DNA of 64,000 nt from Biomphalaria glabrata (Eukaryota; Mollusca; Gastropoda; Planorbidae): contig NC_074725.1 in the NCBI RefSeq assembly GCF_947242115.1, positions 21,167,398 to 21,231,397 of the forward strand. Direction: 5' to 3'. The position numbers were made by a program, and so were the translations under genes. This document shows, in pieces, positions 54,900 through 64,000 of the stretch (the first letter of the stretch is position 1; the number at the start of each line of letters is the position of its first letter). Below the pieces are notes generated by a model. The model saw only the letters and a program-made list of their open reading frames with translations, had not been told where the DNA came from and did not search any database.

Positions 54900-55700
54900 A
54901 TTCTCGGATAAAATTTTTATAATTAATCATTGTCTATGACAACACATGGATTAATTAAAGTTTTACTTATTAATTAATGAATTTTGTTTTATATGGAAAG
55001 TGTACTAAGCTAAGGGGAGATTAGCCATCTGTAGAGAATTATGTGATTCGCTAAAAATTTGAAACTAACAAGATTATAAACCTTCTATTTTTATAAACGC
55101 TTCAAAACACGGGCGTAGCCACGATTACTTTTGGTGAACCCCCCGCTATATCTTCTATACTATAAAGTAGAATGTGAGGTGTATGTATGTTACTTATAGA
55201 CATTAAAACCGCTTGACCAATCTTGATAAAACTTGGCAGGAATGTTTCTTGGGTACCAACTTAGACCTTAGTGTATGTATTTTAGCCCTAAAACAAACTT
55301 AAGACCCTAAAAAAATAATTTGTCCGACTCTATTAAAGCTATAGTATTTTATGGATCTAGGTCATGTCTACAATGTTGACATGAGAAGAGATAGAAAGGA
55401 TTTAGACCTAGATCTAATTTTAAGAAATACACTTTGCTCAGTTAGTTTTTTACTTTGACACATGAAAATACAAAAGAAGATCCTTTGATTTCATTATATA
55501 ATAAAATTAACCTTCAATTTTGTGTTTCAAAAGCATTTTTTACGTTAATTAGTTCGTTATATCTGTGATTACAGATTTCCTGACAAACATTCTTTTATTA
55601 GACAATACCGTAATGAATCGCGTACTAGAAATTAATTCGTTTAATTGTTTACTTTATAATCCCATCCCTAGATCTAAAACTCTAATTCAAGTCTAAGATG
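54900..55700. repeat. Dispersed repeat pieces
   Basis: 54905-54975 resembles the repeat at 37920-38345 and 62700-62890. CACGGGCGTAGCCACGATTA at 55107 looks like a MITE end. From 55150, GTGAGGTGTATGTATGTTAC and ACCAATCTTGATAAAACTTG are landmarks I recall from another snail interspersed repeat. Boundaries are not clear. Confidence 0.4.
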
Positions 55701-56307
55701 ATAAAACTTCTCTTCGCACAGATAGTTTTATACTTTAACACATGAACATACTAATTATAGTCCATTCATTTTATATTTTGATCAAATAAACATTCAAATT
55801 TGGTTTTCTAAAGCATTTTTAAGAGACCACATTCGTTTACGAAAGCTGCGAAGCCGAGTTGAGATAGGCCTAGATCTATATTCATTCATGAATCGCGTAC
55901 TAAAAATTATTTCGTTTAATTGTTCACTTTATAATTTCGAATTTAGAATTTCGTTGTCTATTACAGTTTATCTATTTTACAACAATGCGGCCTTAAGTAA
56001 ATTACCATGCTTTCTCCTTTTTTGTATTTAAGACTTGAAAATTTACCAATACAAGTTAAAGTCGATCTAAAATGTTGCTGTCTTTAAATGACTTCTCAAT
56101 CAATGTATATCTGTTTAAATGTCGTCTTTTAGAGAATCATTATTTAGGCCTACGCTAATACTTTTGAAATTTCACATCTACAATACTTCGTCGGTTCTTG
56201 AAATAAAGACTTTTGGGTTTATCTGCTACATTAATGATTGCCTCTAGCATGAGTAGAAGCTCAGCATTAAAAAAACGATCGATATATATAGTTTCTCTTC
56301 TGAACGA

Positions 56308-56445
56308 GGGTCCTGGTGAAGGCTGAGATTTTGAATTTTTTTATCTTTAGTCCACCCATCTCTAATATCGGTTGATCGTTGACCACAGAAACAGATGACC
56401 TTTACATCATCTTCCTTATTGACCGCAAGGTTTGAAAGGAGAACC
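56308..56445 (+). mobile_element. Decayed SINE family A body
   Basis: The order AGTCCACCCATCTCTAAT, then ACAGAAACAGATGACCTTTA, CATCATCT and CCGCAAGGTTTGAAAGG matches the family A body and tail. The head and the central part are missing. Confidence 0.6.
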
Positions 56446-57974
56446 GACTACTAAATAGTACGTTCGGCATCTTGTAACTGCTCGCCTGACATTTTGTTTG
56501 TATTTTTTAAAATTGAATCACAAAAATAAGCAAAATAATGCTAACACACTAAAATAACGGATAGATCTTAAGCTGCGCCTCTAGTGGCAACAATGTAAGA
56601 AGGTAAAGCTATTTTTAATTGTTCTAAAACATTTTAGGCTAGAGCCATTTTTCTAAAAAAAAAAGAATGTTGACCACATACATTAAGCGAATGTTAAACA
56701 CATCTATTAAATAGATTTTCTGTTGCTTTATACAATTCTCTGTACTCCTCAATAGTTCCAGACAATGAAGCTGCATTTTCACATCCTACATTAAAGCTCG
56801 ACCCTTTCCTAGACATTTTAAGTTATTAGGCTCATCTCATCAGCTTGTTTTCTACCTTAAAGTTTTATAACTTCTAAATCTGATCAGTTTCTGTGAGCTG
56901 TGCTGTCAAACAAAATGCAAAGGTCATTCTGACTTAAAAGTTGTTTGTTAAAACGTCTATAAACTTTTCAACATTTGAGATGTACTTTCAGTTATGGACT
57001 TTGTTGACATTTCCATCATTTCAAGGAAATTCTTTATTCAATCAAGACAAGTCGTTGATATGGTCACAAAATGTCAATTATTCTGGTTTTATAGAAACAA
57101 TTTGTGCAATATATCCTTCCATTTTTTAAATCAACGAGTTCCCTTCTATTTGTATTCGTAGCTGGATGCCTTTATTTTCCAATCCAGAAGAATATTCTTC
57201 ATACGTCTTTTAATATTTCACTTTTATACTTTATTTCCACCACCTACTAAATAAAGTAGCACATTTCTATTTCATTTCTATAGAATTTGATGGAAGTATT
57301 GAAACAAAAACAATATATATTTTTTTTTTGCTATTAAGTGACTATTTCCTTCCAGTTAATAAGCCTCGTATAGAATCATTCTATCGAGAACTGGTGTAAT
57401 TTTCCTTTTGCTCTAGATAATCTCCTTCGTAAATCCTGTGAAATTGGCACATGTCAGGAAGAACAATCCCCTAAAATAAATAAAATAAAGTCGACTGACG
57501 CATCGTAGTATTTCCTTTAATCTTGGCTAGAGCTTCTTTTACAGTCAACTTCTGAAATTACGTCATCATGTTTACAACGGTCAAGAGCCACTTAGTTACT
57601 TTCCAATTCTGCGGAATTTATATTAATGGCTCTTGAGATTGTGTACTATATTATGCCTGAAGAATGTCGACATTTGATAAACAGTGATTATTAGTTGCAT
57701 CGTTGTATTACGATTCTAGCTAGTAGCTACTACTTTAATAGATTCTACAAAATAGATTCGATAAAAATATTTTCTAAATCAAAGCAGTATTCCTTCAGCT
57801 GGTATACAGATGAAAGTAAGTTTTTGATAGAATTTAATAAATAATAAATTATGTTAAGCCGAAATAAAAAAAAAATGTACATAGATTTATTATTATTTAT
57901 ATTTATTTATTGTGAAAAACAAGTCCCAATATTTAGCCACTGACACTTTTTAAAAATTGTTATTGCCAACAGCA
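56446..57974. other. Intergenic, nothing recognised
   Basis: AT-rich non-coding sequence. The frame at 56941-57129 has no domain or splice context. Confidence 0.4.
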
Positions 57975-58062
57975 TTTTTCCACTTGGGTGTCATCCCTCC
58001 CCCCCCCCCCAAACGGGTGTCACCCGGTGCGGACCGCACTCCCGTACCCCATAGTAACGCCA
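57975..58062 (-). mobile_element. MITE end fragment (GGTGACACCC type)
   Basis: The C run, AACGGGTGTCACCCGGTGCG, GACCGCACTCCCGTACCC and GTAACGCCACAG are the complement of a CTGTGGCGTTAC...GGGTGACACC element end that I recall from many animal genomes. Only one end is present. Confidence 0.5.
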
Positions 58063-58292
58063 CAGCATAATATTACTAAAATGTTTTTTAATTCTTTTAT
58101 TTCAAATGATTTTACAAGAAAAAATATTTTTTTATTTATTGTAATAAAATTTAGATTTCAGTAATATAGTACATTAGTATTGTAAATCAATATTACTTTT
58201 AATACTTTATTTATATACATAGAAAACATGTACTTATTATGCAATACACCCATGTCTGAATTTCATGTTGTGTGAAACGCCTATCATATGAC

Positions 58293-59105
58293 CAGTAGCG
58301 GCCGTATGGGGTGTCAAGTGGGGCAAGACCAAAGACAGATTATTGCTTTCCTTGCACGAGAGCTACTGGAGGCCAATCAGCAAACAAAGGCTACTGCCAC
58401 TGGAAGCATCTTGGTAATAAACTTCGGCAGCACGATGTTTTTTTGGTGACTCACGTTAAATGTGTGTCAGCGTGGTTGGATTGAGCTCTCAGAATGTCCA
58501 GTGGTAGCACAATGGATACCACGATGCTAGAACAAAGTACAAAAGAAAAACTGCATTGGCGCGCAGTCTTAACAACAAGCCTTTCGTGGGAGAACAGTTA
58601 TACTTTATGCGCCAAACAACAGTCAATTTTAGACTTGGTTGAGAATAACTTGAGATGCTGGCCAAATTCGACTCAACCATCTTTAACTAATTAAGAACGC
58701 CGTGGCTCACGACCATTAAATCGGACATAGGATTCAAAACGAGCTTAAGAACCTAATGGCATCTGAAGTAAAAGAAAAAGTTATTGATCAAATCAAACTT
58801 GCTAAATATTTCTCTGTCATCCTGGACTGCAAGCCATAAAGAGCAGATGTCCCTAATATATTTTATTTTCTGGACGTTTCAGATAGAAATTCAAGGAACA
58901 AAGAGACAAATTGTCAGACAAAGAGTACGACGCAAGAAATAAAAACAATTCGATTGAGAAAGTAGAGACCAATGGTAGAGACAAATCAACATTTTCACCA
59001 ACAGCTTTAGAGGCGCACAAGCCCAATAGCGTGATGTGGTACGATATATATTTAGTGCCCCGCATACGACCGCATATGACACTCGCTCAGGGCCCTGCAC
59101 ACTGC
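58293..59105 (+). mobile_element. hAT transposase remnant (ZMYM/TTF-type)
   Basis: Pieces in changing frames read HWRAVLTTSLSW, KQQSILDLVENNLR, then IQNELKNLMASEVKEKVIDQ and IKLAKYFSVILDCKP. The last two match the hAT-superfamily transposases found in TTF/ZMYM-like proteins (LAKYFSVILDCTPD). There are several stops and frame shifts and no dimerisation domain, so it is dead. CAGTAGCGGCCGTATGGGG at 58293 could be its left end; a matching right end was not found. Confidence 0.65.
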
Positions 59106-59184
59106 TAAGGCCCTATGGACATATTTTGAAATGCTGAATTTAATTGATAGAAGTAAAAAACTATATTTTGAATTTCGAGATTTC

Positions 59185-59335
59185 TAGGGCTCCCCTGAGT
59201 CCACCCAACTCTAACTGGTACCTGACACTAGTTGGGGAAAGCAAAGACGGTTGGTCATTCTGCTGCTCGTTAACCATTGCCAAATAAACATGACATCATC
59301 TGCACTATAGATCGCAAGGTCTGAAAGTGGATCTT
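59185..59335 (+). mobile_element. SINE family A body fragment
   Basis: CCTGAGTCCACCCAACTCTA, then GTTGGGGAAAGCAAAGACGG, CATCATCTGCACTATAGATC and GCAAGGTCTGAAAG match the family A body and tail. The head is absent. Confidence 0.75.
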
Positions 59336-59721
59336 ACTTACTCACAAGGTCAAGTACTGCTTTCTCAATAACTTGGAAACCTAGTTTGATTGTCCGCATC
59401 CTAGAAGAGCTGGCTACACACTCAAAAGAACATCAAGTCTACTTGTTTGACGGTAATTTAATATACTTAGGTTCAGTAAAACTAATGCTGTCAAGATTAT
59501 CTCATACTTTAGCAAAGCCTCTTTGTATTTAGATATAAGTCAGTATCTTTGTCGTCTTATGTTGAGTCTGTTCATTCATAACTGCTGTCATCGTAACGTT
59601 GGTGAGTCTCTAGTGCTTGTGAGAAAACATTTATAATTTTTTCTAAATTTTACTGTTATTATTTTTCCAGCAATAGTAACTTTTTATCTTAGATATTTTC
59701 TGCTCATTCTTTTTCGATTCT

Positions 59722-60006
59722 TTAGCATATTGATGTTAATAAACACATTTCTACACTGTTCAAGTGAACGTCTATGAGGGTATCTGCGAATGGAGAAACT
59801 GCCCCTTTGAGGAACGGCGTGTGTAGCGTGAAATAGTTGGTGAGGTTATCTTTCATTCGTGACAAGTGCAATGAACTCGGGGGTACTGTTTTGCATCTCG
59901 ATTCTGACTGTTCTTCCTTTCTCATGAAAGTCTCCAAGTCTCCATTAGGGCGCCACTTTGAGAATCCTTGTTCGGGAATTTCAGATACAGACCACGTGAT
60001 CAACAC
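59722..60006 (-). other. Unassigned open frame with coding-like composition
   Basis: A 94-codon minus-strand frame with no internal ATG near its start includes LETFMRKEEQSESRC, MKDNLTNYFTLHTPFLKGAV and SPFADTLIDVHLNSVEMC. Its codon composition looks more protein-like than the surrounding AT-rich DNA, and an acceptor-like ATCAG lies just upstream. I do not recognise it. It could be a host exon or a scrap of a transposon. Confidence 0.25.
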
Positions 60007-60054
60007 ATCTTTTCTGATACACTGAAGTAACCACCAGTTCTCACTTGGGTCCTT

Positions 60055-60330
60055 CTAATGTTATTCTTATCTTATAAAATACAGACGTTACTTTAAATAA
60101 AAGAAGATGATTACGTCCAACGCGTCATGCATCTAGTCATTGGTTTTTCTGGCTGGCTCAGGCAACCCATTCCATGCTCTAACAGTACTAGGAAAGACGG
60201 AGCATTTGTACAAATTTGTCCTAGCATATTGGACGAGGAATGTGCCTTGATCTTTGTGTCTTTCTGAGTATTTTATTACATTTTGTTTTTGTATTTGAAG
60301 TTTATGGTTCAACACAACAACAACAATAAC
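60055..60330 (-). mobile_element. LINE 3'-end fragment
   Basis: The same family as 28440-29790: shared plus-strand landmarks are CTCAGGCAACCCAT, GCATTTGTACAAATTTGTCC and TTTGTGTCTTTCTGAGTATT. On the minus strand 60315-60133 ends in SVFPSTVRAWNGLP, the typical FFPxTxRxWNxLP motif at the end of LINE proteins. It is 5'-truncated. Confidence 0.8.
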
Positions 60331-60941
60331 AACAATCCAAAATTACATTTTCATTTATTTTTTTTAGACCAAATCTTAAAGCTACTACAACAATTATAAG
60401 GACAAATATTGACCTATATGTCATGACATTTCATGTATTGATTAGCAGTTGACTCCAGTTAATGCATACACATTGGCCTATCAACCAAAATATTTATTTA
60501 ATATGTATTAATAATATAGGCCTATATAAAAATCTTACACTATATATTTTACAATTTAAAAACAAAAACAAAATGTATCCATAACAAGCTTGATACCAAC
60601 CTAGACTATAAAGAGTACGTTACAGAACTGTTAATCAAAAAGTATCATTTCCTTTTCATGCATCGCATCACCGTATTCAGATATAACATTAAATAACTGC
60701 AATACTTGAGCTTTACATTTCTATTTATTGAATCATATAGACTATTCGCATATCCTACATTTAAAACAACATAGTAGACCTAACAGTAAAAGTACGATGC
60801 TAGTATTAGGATATACTGATTGAGAGGACAATTATCTAAAGCCAGAGACAGATGATGCAACAGTTGTAAAGAACCTCTTACGTCAGAGGATTTTATGTAA
60901 ACTAGCAAAAGAGACAGATTTGCCGCAAGCAATTTCATGCC
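60331..60941. other. Intergenic, nothing recognised
   Basis: AT-rich non-coding DNA with a CAA-rich run near 60313-60335. No supported feature. Confidence 0.4.
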
Positions 60942-61352
60942 TTTTCGACACTTGAAGAATAAATTTTGATTTTATGATTTAAATGATTTCTTATGCTTTC
61001 TTTACGTTGATTAATCAAGTTGTAAACTCGCATGGGCAACGAATCATCATATCCATTTTTGTAAAATGTTTTACATGTTTCGGATGTTCCTTCAGAGTGG
61101 AAGCTAATTTACTTCTTAGTCCAAACCTCCCGCCGGATGACGGGGGATGGAAGCAGGCAGGGTTTGAACCTGGGACCATCGATAAGTCCGAACGACAATC
61201 CAGCGCGCAAAATCGCACGACAAGGCAGCCAGCCAAAGATTACGTGACTTTTCGACACGAGAAGAAAAAGATTGTGATTTAATTATTTAAAGAATTTCTA
61301 GTGCATTCTTTACGTTTATTAATCACGTTGTTAATGGGTATGGGTCACGAGG
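60942..61352. repeat. Direct repeats of about 105 bp flanking a SINE
   Basis: 60942-61048 and 61247-61352 are related copies. Both carry CTTTTCGACAC, GAAGAA, then ATTTAA, ATTTCT, TTCTTTACGTT, ATTAATCA and GGGT/GGGC near the end. About three quarters of positions match by eye. A SINE family B copy lies between them. Confidence 0.65.
61085..61235 (-). mobile_element. SINE family B, antisense copy
   Basis: Plus-strand landmarks are TTAGTCCAAACCTCCCGCCG, GCAGGGTTTGAACCTGGGAC (complement of the B box), GACAATCCAGCGCGC and CGCACGACAAGGCAGCCA (complement of the head). This is one of the best preserved family B copies here. Confidence 0.85.
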
Positions 61353-61646
61353 TATATAAGTATCAAACCCTGGGTCTCGTTTTGCTAGCAATGTTGACAC
61401 TTGCTATGAACTCAAGAAGAAGTAGCCCGATATGTACATCCCATTATCTTCATAAAAACATTAAAAAAAAATTCTACGAGCTTCCATAACCTTTGAACTC
61501 AGTATATTTATAGCACCACATTTTCAAATACAAACATGCAAACATAAGACACAGATTGGAACAAATTACAAAAAAAAAACAACAACAACAAACCAACCAA
61601 AACAAAAAAATAATACAAATAAACTTTAATAGCAACAAAAGTAAAT

Positions 61647-61652
61647 TTTATT
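61647..61652 (-). other. Poly(A) signal AATAAA after the second peptide exon
   Basis: TTTATT on the plus strand gives AATAAA on the minus strand, about 37 bases after the stop codon 61689-61691. The spacing is similar to that of the gene at 50160. Confidence 0.45.
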
Positions 61653-61688
61653 TTTGATTCTGTAGAGTAGCTCTCTCTCTCATTGGAG

Positions 61689-61828
61689 TTAATCTTTAAT
61701 AAGGTAAGGACCTTGATATCTTCTGCTAGGCTCTGGGGTCGTCATGTAGTGGATTCTCCCGACATACATCTGGGCGAGCTGTTTCCGGACTCGGTTGTAG
61801 ATCTCCGGAATTGATGGATAAGAGAAGT
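61689..61828 (-). CDS. Terminal exon of a second secreted-peptide precursor (partial)
   Basis: A minus-strand exon of 140 bases starts after an AG acceptor preceded by a long pyrimidine tract (61841-61865) and ends at a TAA. It gives 46 residues, the first split with the missing upstream exon (phase 1, as in the gene at 50160-51812). The protein has R13-V-R15-K16 followed by a 19-residue segment (17-35) starting QLAQM and ending PEPS, then R36-R37 and the tail YQGPYLIKD. The RxRKQ[ML]AxM start, the EPS end, the dibasic site and the following P-x-[FL] all align with the first gene. The signal-peptide exon was not found up to 64000, so it is probably beyond the window or lost. Function unknown; paralogy is inferred from the shared pattern. 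Confidence 0.5.
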
Positions 61829-61967
61829 CTTGTTTGATTACAGCGTGTGGGAAAGAAAAAAAAAAGTAATATAAGCAATTAGTAAGAGTTTTATAACAGA
61901 GTCTTCTAAACCACCACCACAGGCTTGGGGATAGGAAGTTGGGCAACTTCAGGGGTCTAGCAATCTT

Positions 61968-62635
61968 ATTGACTTAGACTTTTGATTTATTGACTTTATA
62001 AGACTTTGACTTATTGATTTTGACTTATTGACTTTGATTTATTGACTTTATAAGACTTTGACTTATTGACTTTATAAGACTTTGACTTATTGACTTTGAC
62101 TTATTGACTTTGACTTATTGACTTTGACTTATTGACTTTGACTTATTGACTTTGACTTATTGACTTTGACTTATTGACTTTGACTTATTGACTTTGACTT
62201 ATTGACTTTATAAGACTTTGACTTATTGACTTTGACTTATTGACTTTGACTTATTGACTTTGACTTATTGACTTTGACTTATTGACTTTGACTTATTGAC
62301 TTTGACTTATTGACTTTGACTTATTGACTTTGACTTATTGACTTTGACTTATTGACTTTGACTTATTGACTTTGACTTATTGACTTTGACTTATTGACTT
62401 TGACTTATTGACTTTGACTTATTGACTTTGACTTATTGACTTTGACTTATTGACTTTGACTTATTGACTTTGACTTTATTGACTTTGACTTATTGACTTT
62501 GACTTTATTGACTTTGACTTATTGACTTTGACTTATTGACTTTGACTTATTGACTTTGACTTATTGACTTTGATTTATTGACTTTGATTTATTGACTTTG
62601 CCTTATTGACTTTATAAGACTTTGACTTATTGACT
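61968..62635 (+). repeat. 14-bp satellite, about 47 units
   Basis: Near-perfect repeats of TTGACTTTGACTTA, itself two related 7-mers, run for about 670 bp. Scattered insertions of TATAAGACTTTGACTTATTG lie mainly at both ends. It lies about 140 bp upstream of the second peptide exon on the minus strand, so it would be in that gene's intron. Confidence 0.95.
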
Positions 62636-62699
62636 TCTTTATTTAAAAATATCTAGTGGCGGGCCGCACAAAACTTAGAATTCATTAGTTAGGTAAAGA

Positions 62700-62890
62700 C
62701 TCTTGTAAGAAGGCGTTCGTCTGTCTGTCTAGTACAATTGTGTACACGTTATTTCTCCCACTTCCCATTCCCGGATCAAGTTGTAGCTTTGCACAATTAT
62801 TTATTGTCGATGACATCACATGAACTATGCAGAAAAACAACAACAATCAATTAATTATCTATTGATAACTAACTACTTCGTTTTTATATA
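62700..62890. repeat. Dispersed repeat copy
   Basis: GTCTGTCTGTCTAG, CACGTTATTTCTCCCAC, GCTTTGCACAATTATTTATT and GATAACTAACTACTTCG match the order of landmarks at 37920-38345. No coding capacity. Confidence 0.6.
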
Positions 62891-63309
62891 GAAAAAGGGA
62901 GATAAATACTGCAGTACTGATGTATTGCAGTAATTGTGAGGTTCTTTCACTTTAAAAAATATTTTTGTTTCTTTTTTGCTTGTTTTCCTGCACCAAACAA
63001 GTCTAGGCGTGCTATGGGACCTTTAGAATATCATCTGTTCTGACAAACCATCTAAATACTATTTTTAATAGCAAAACAAAACAACAAAACCGCACAGCCG
63101 AAGTAGCAATAATTAAAGTCAGTGGGCTTTATAAACTACTGGCACCCATGTCACGAGCCGCATCACTGCCAACTCCCCCCCCCCCTTTAAAAACTGAGTC
63201 TGTGTAGGCCTTATGTTCTATGGTAAGAGGACCAGAGGGGCATGATTCTAACAATCATTGGAGGACTGGTTTGTTTGTTTTGCATCCTTCGGATGATCTT
63301 TCCAATTTG
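62891..63309. other. Stretch searched for an upstream peptide exon, none found
   Basis: Minus-strand ATG codons here (for example opposite 63028, 63148, 63161 and 63241) run into stops quickly and give no signal peptide. It contains a C run near 63174-63185. Confidence 0.4.
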
Positions 63310-63927
63310 AAGATAATTACATCCTAGCCGTAGACCCCCGAGGACGACGGGACACGGGAGAAGCGGTAGGCTTGCTTTGAACCCGGGACCATCGAGACCA
63401 GTGAGGGCCCTAATAATTGCGGGGCCCTGTGCGAAATGGATTACGCGGGACCCAGTCAGGGTAGGGATTAGGATAATAAGTAAAAATTAAGATTTGGTAT
63501 AAGAAAATAAATTCGTCCTTGATTTACACATTTATTAAATGAAAGCTGACACTGATTTTTTTTTAAATAGCACTTAGGATTGGCTTTTACCATATTGAAT
63601 GACACCCCAAAATGACAATTTTGTCTATTTTTAAGGAGATTTTTAAGGGTTTTCAGAAGACTCTAGTAATATCTAGAGATTTCCAAGACTTTTTCGTATA
63701 TTTTGAAATTTCAGGAGATTTTCACGAGCTCCTGGAAAATCAGGAGACCACAGGAAATCTTATAATATGGTATAATAGTTTACTTAAATAATTTAAATCT
63801 AGAATAAGCGCGGGCCTATGAAAGTGCGGGGCCCACTGCGGCCACATAAGTTGCAGTGGCCTAAGGCCGGCCCTGAACGAAACCAACGAACGACAGTCCA
63901 GAGCATATACCACACGACAAGAACAGA
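63310..63927 (-). mobile_element. SINE family B, antisense, split by a hAT MITE
   Basis: 63310-63391 carries the body and B box complement (GCTTTGAACCCGGGACCATC), and 63884-63927 carries the head complement (GACAGTCCAGAGCATATACC). The two halves join into one SINE if the 63399-63875 insert is left out. Confidence 0.75.
63399..63875. mobile_element. hAT-type MITE inserted in a SINE
   Basis: A 477-bp insert starts CAGTGAGGGCCC and ends GGCCGGCCCTG, the complement of CAGGGCCGGCC. It is flanked by ATCGAGAC (63391-63398) and AACGAAAC (63876-63883), an 8-bp direct repeat with two changes. Eight-base duplications and CAGNG ends are typical of hAT elements. No transposase is present. Confidence 0.7.
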
Positions 63928-64000
63928 GATTTAAACAAAAAAATCAAAACAAACGAACACAATGTCCACATCACTAAAAAAAAATATTAGATCTATTTTA

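Noticed and set aside
61968-62635. Telomere-like repeat
   Set aside because: The unit TTGACTTTGACTTA is unlike TTAGGG, and the array is internal, with ordinary DNA on both sides.

Overview
The window looks like nuclear DNA from a gastropod, most likely a freshwater pulmonate of the planorbid type. It is AT-rich with spliced genes, GT-AG introns, an AGATCT/TCTAGA-rich background, poly-G and poly-C runs, and many copies of tRNA-derived SINEs. These repeat families are assigned by recall of snail genomes, not by a search.

Layout. 1-8062 is non-coding and carries two striking minisatellites (864-1440, 2896-3216), a 37-bp tandem repeat and a SINE. 8063-22767 (+) is an angiomotin-family gene: 13 coding exons, PPxY motifs, a long coiled coil and a C-terminal PDZ ligand, with a roughly 3 kb 3' UTR to about 25.87 kb. 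Its 5' end lies further upstream and was not found. 25.9-31.1 kb is intergenic, with a rearranged SINE, a MITE, an AGATCT-rich tract and a degraded LINE. 31174-44773 (+) is a complete homocysteine S-methyltransferase gene in 7 exons. Its introns hold a piggyBac-like remnant, a pogo-like MITE, SINEs, a young LTR element (38641-42994) and a LINE tail. 45-50 kb is a graveyard of SINEs, MITEs, (TA)n tracts and a solo LTR.

50.1-53.1 kb (-) holds a small three-exon gene (TATA box, 5' UTR exon, signal-peptide exon, terminal exon, nearby poly(A) signal) that encodes a 111-residue secreted precursor with furin and dibasic sites. A terminal exon at 61689-61828 (-) is a clear relative: it has the same RxRKQ[ML]AxM ... 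EPS ... dibasic layout, the same splice phase and a similarly close poly(A) signal. I do not recognise this family. The pair is the best candidate in the window for an undescribed peptide-hormone-like system.

53.1-64 kb is otherwise repeats: LINE tails, a hAT transposase remnant, a 14-bp satellite (61968-62635) and a SINE split by a hAT MITE.

The angiomotin gene (junction/Hippo scaffold) and the methyltransferase (methionine cycle) are ordinary conserved genes with no evident joint function. All calls come from reading the sequence; no database search was run.
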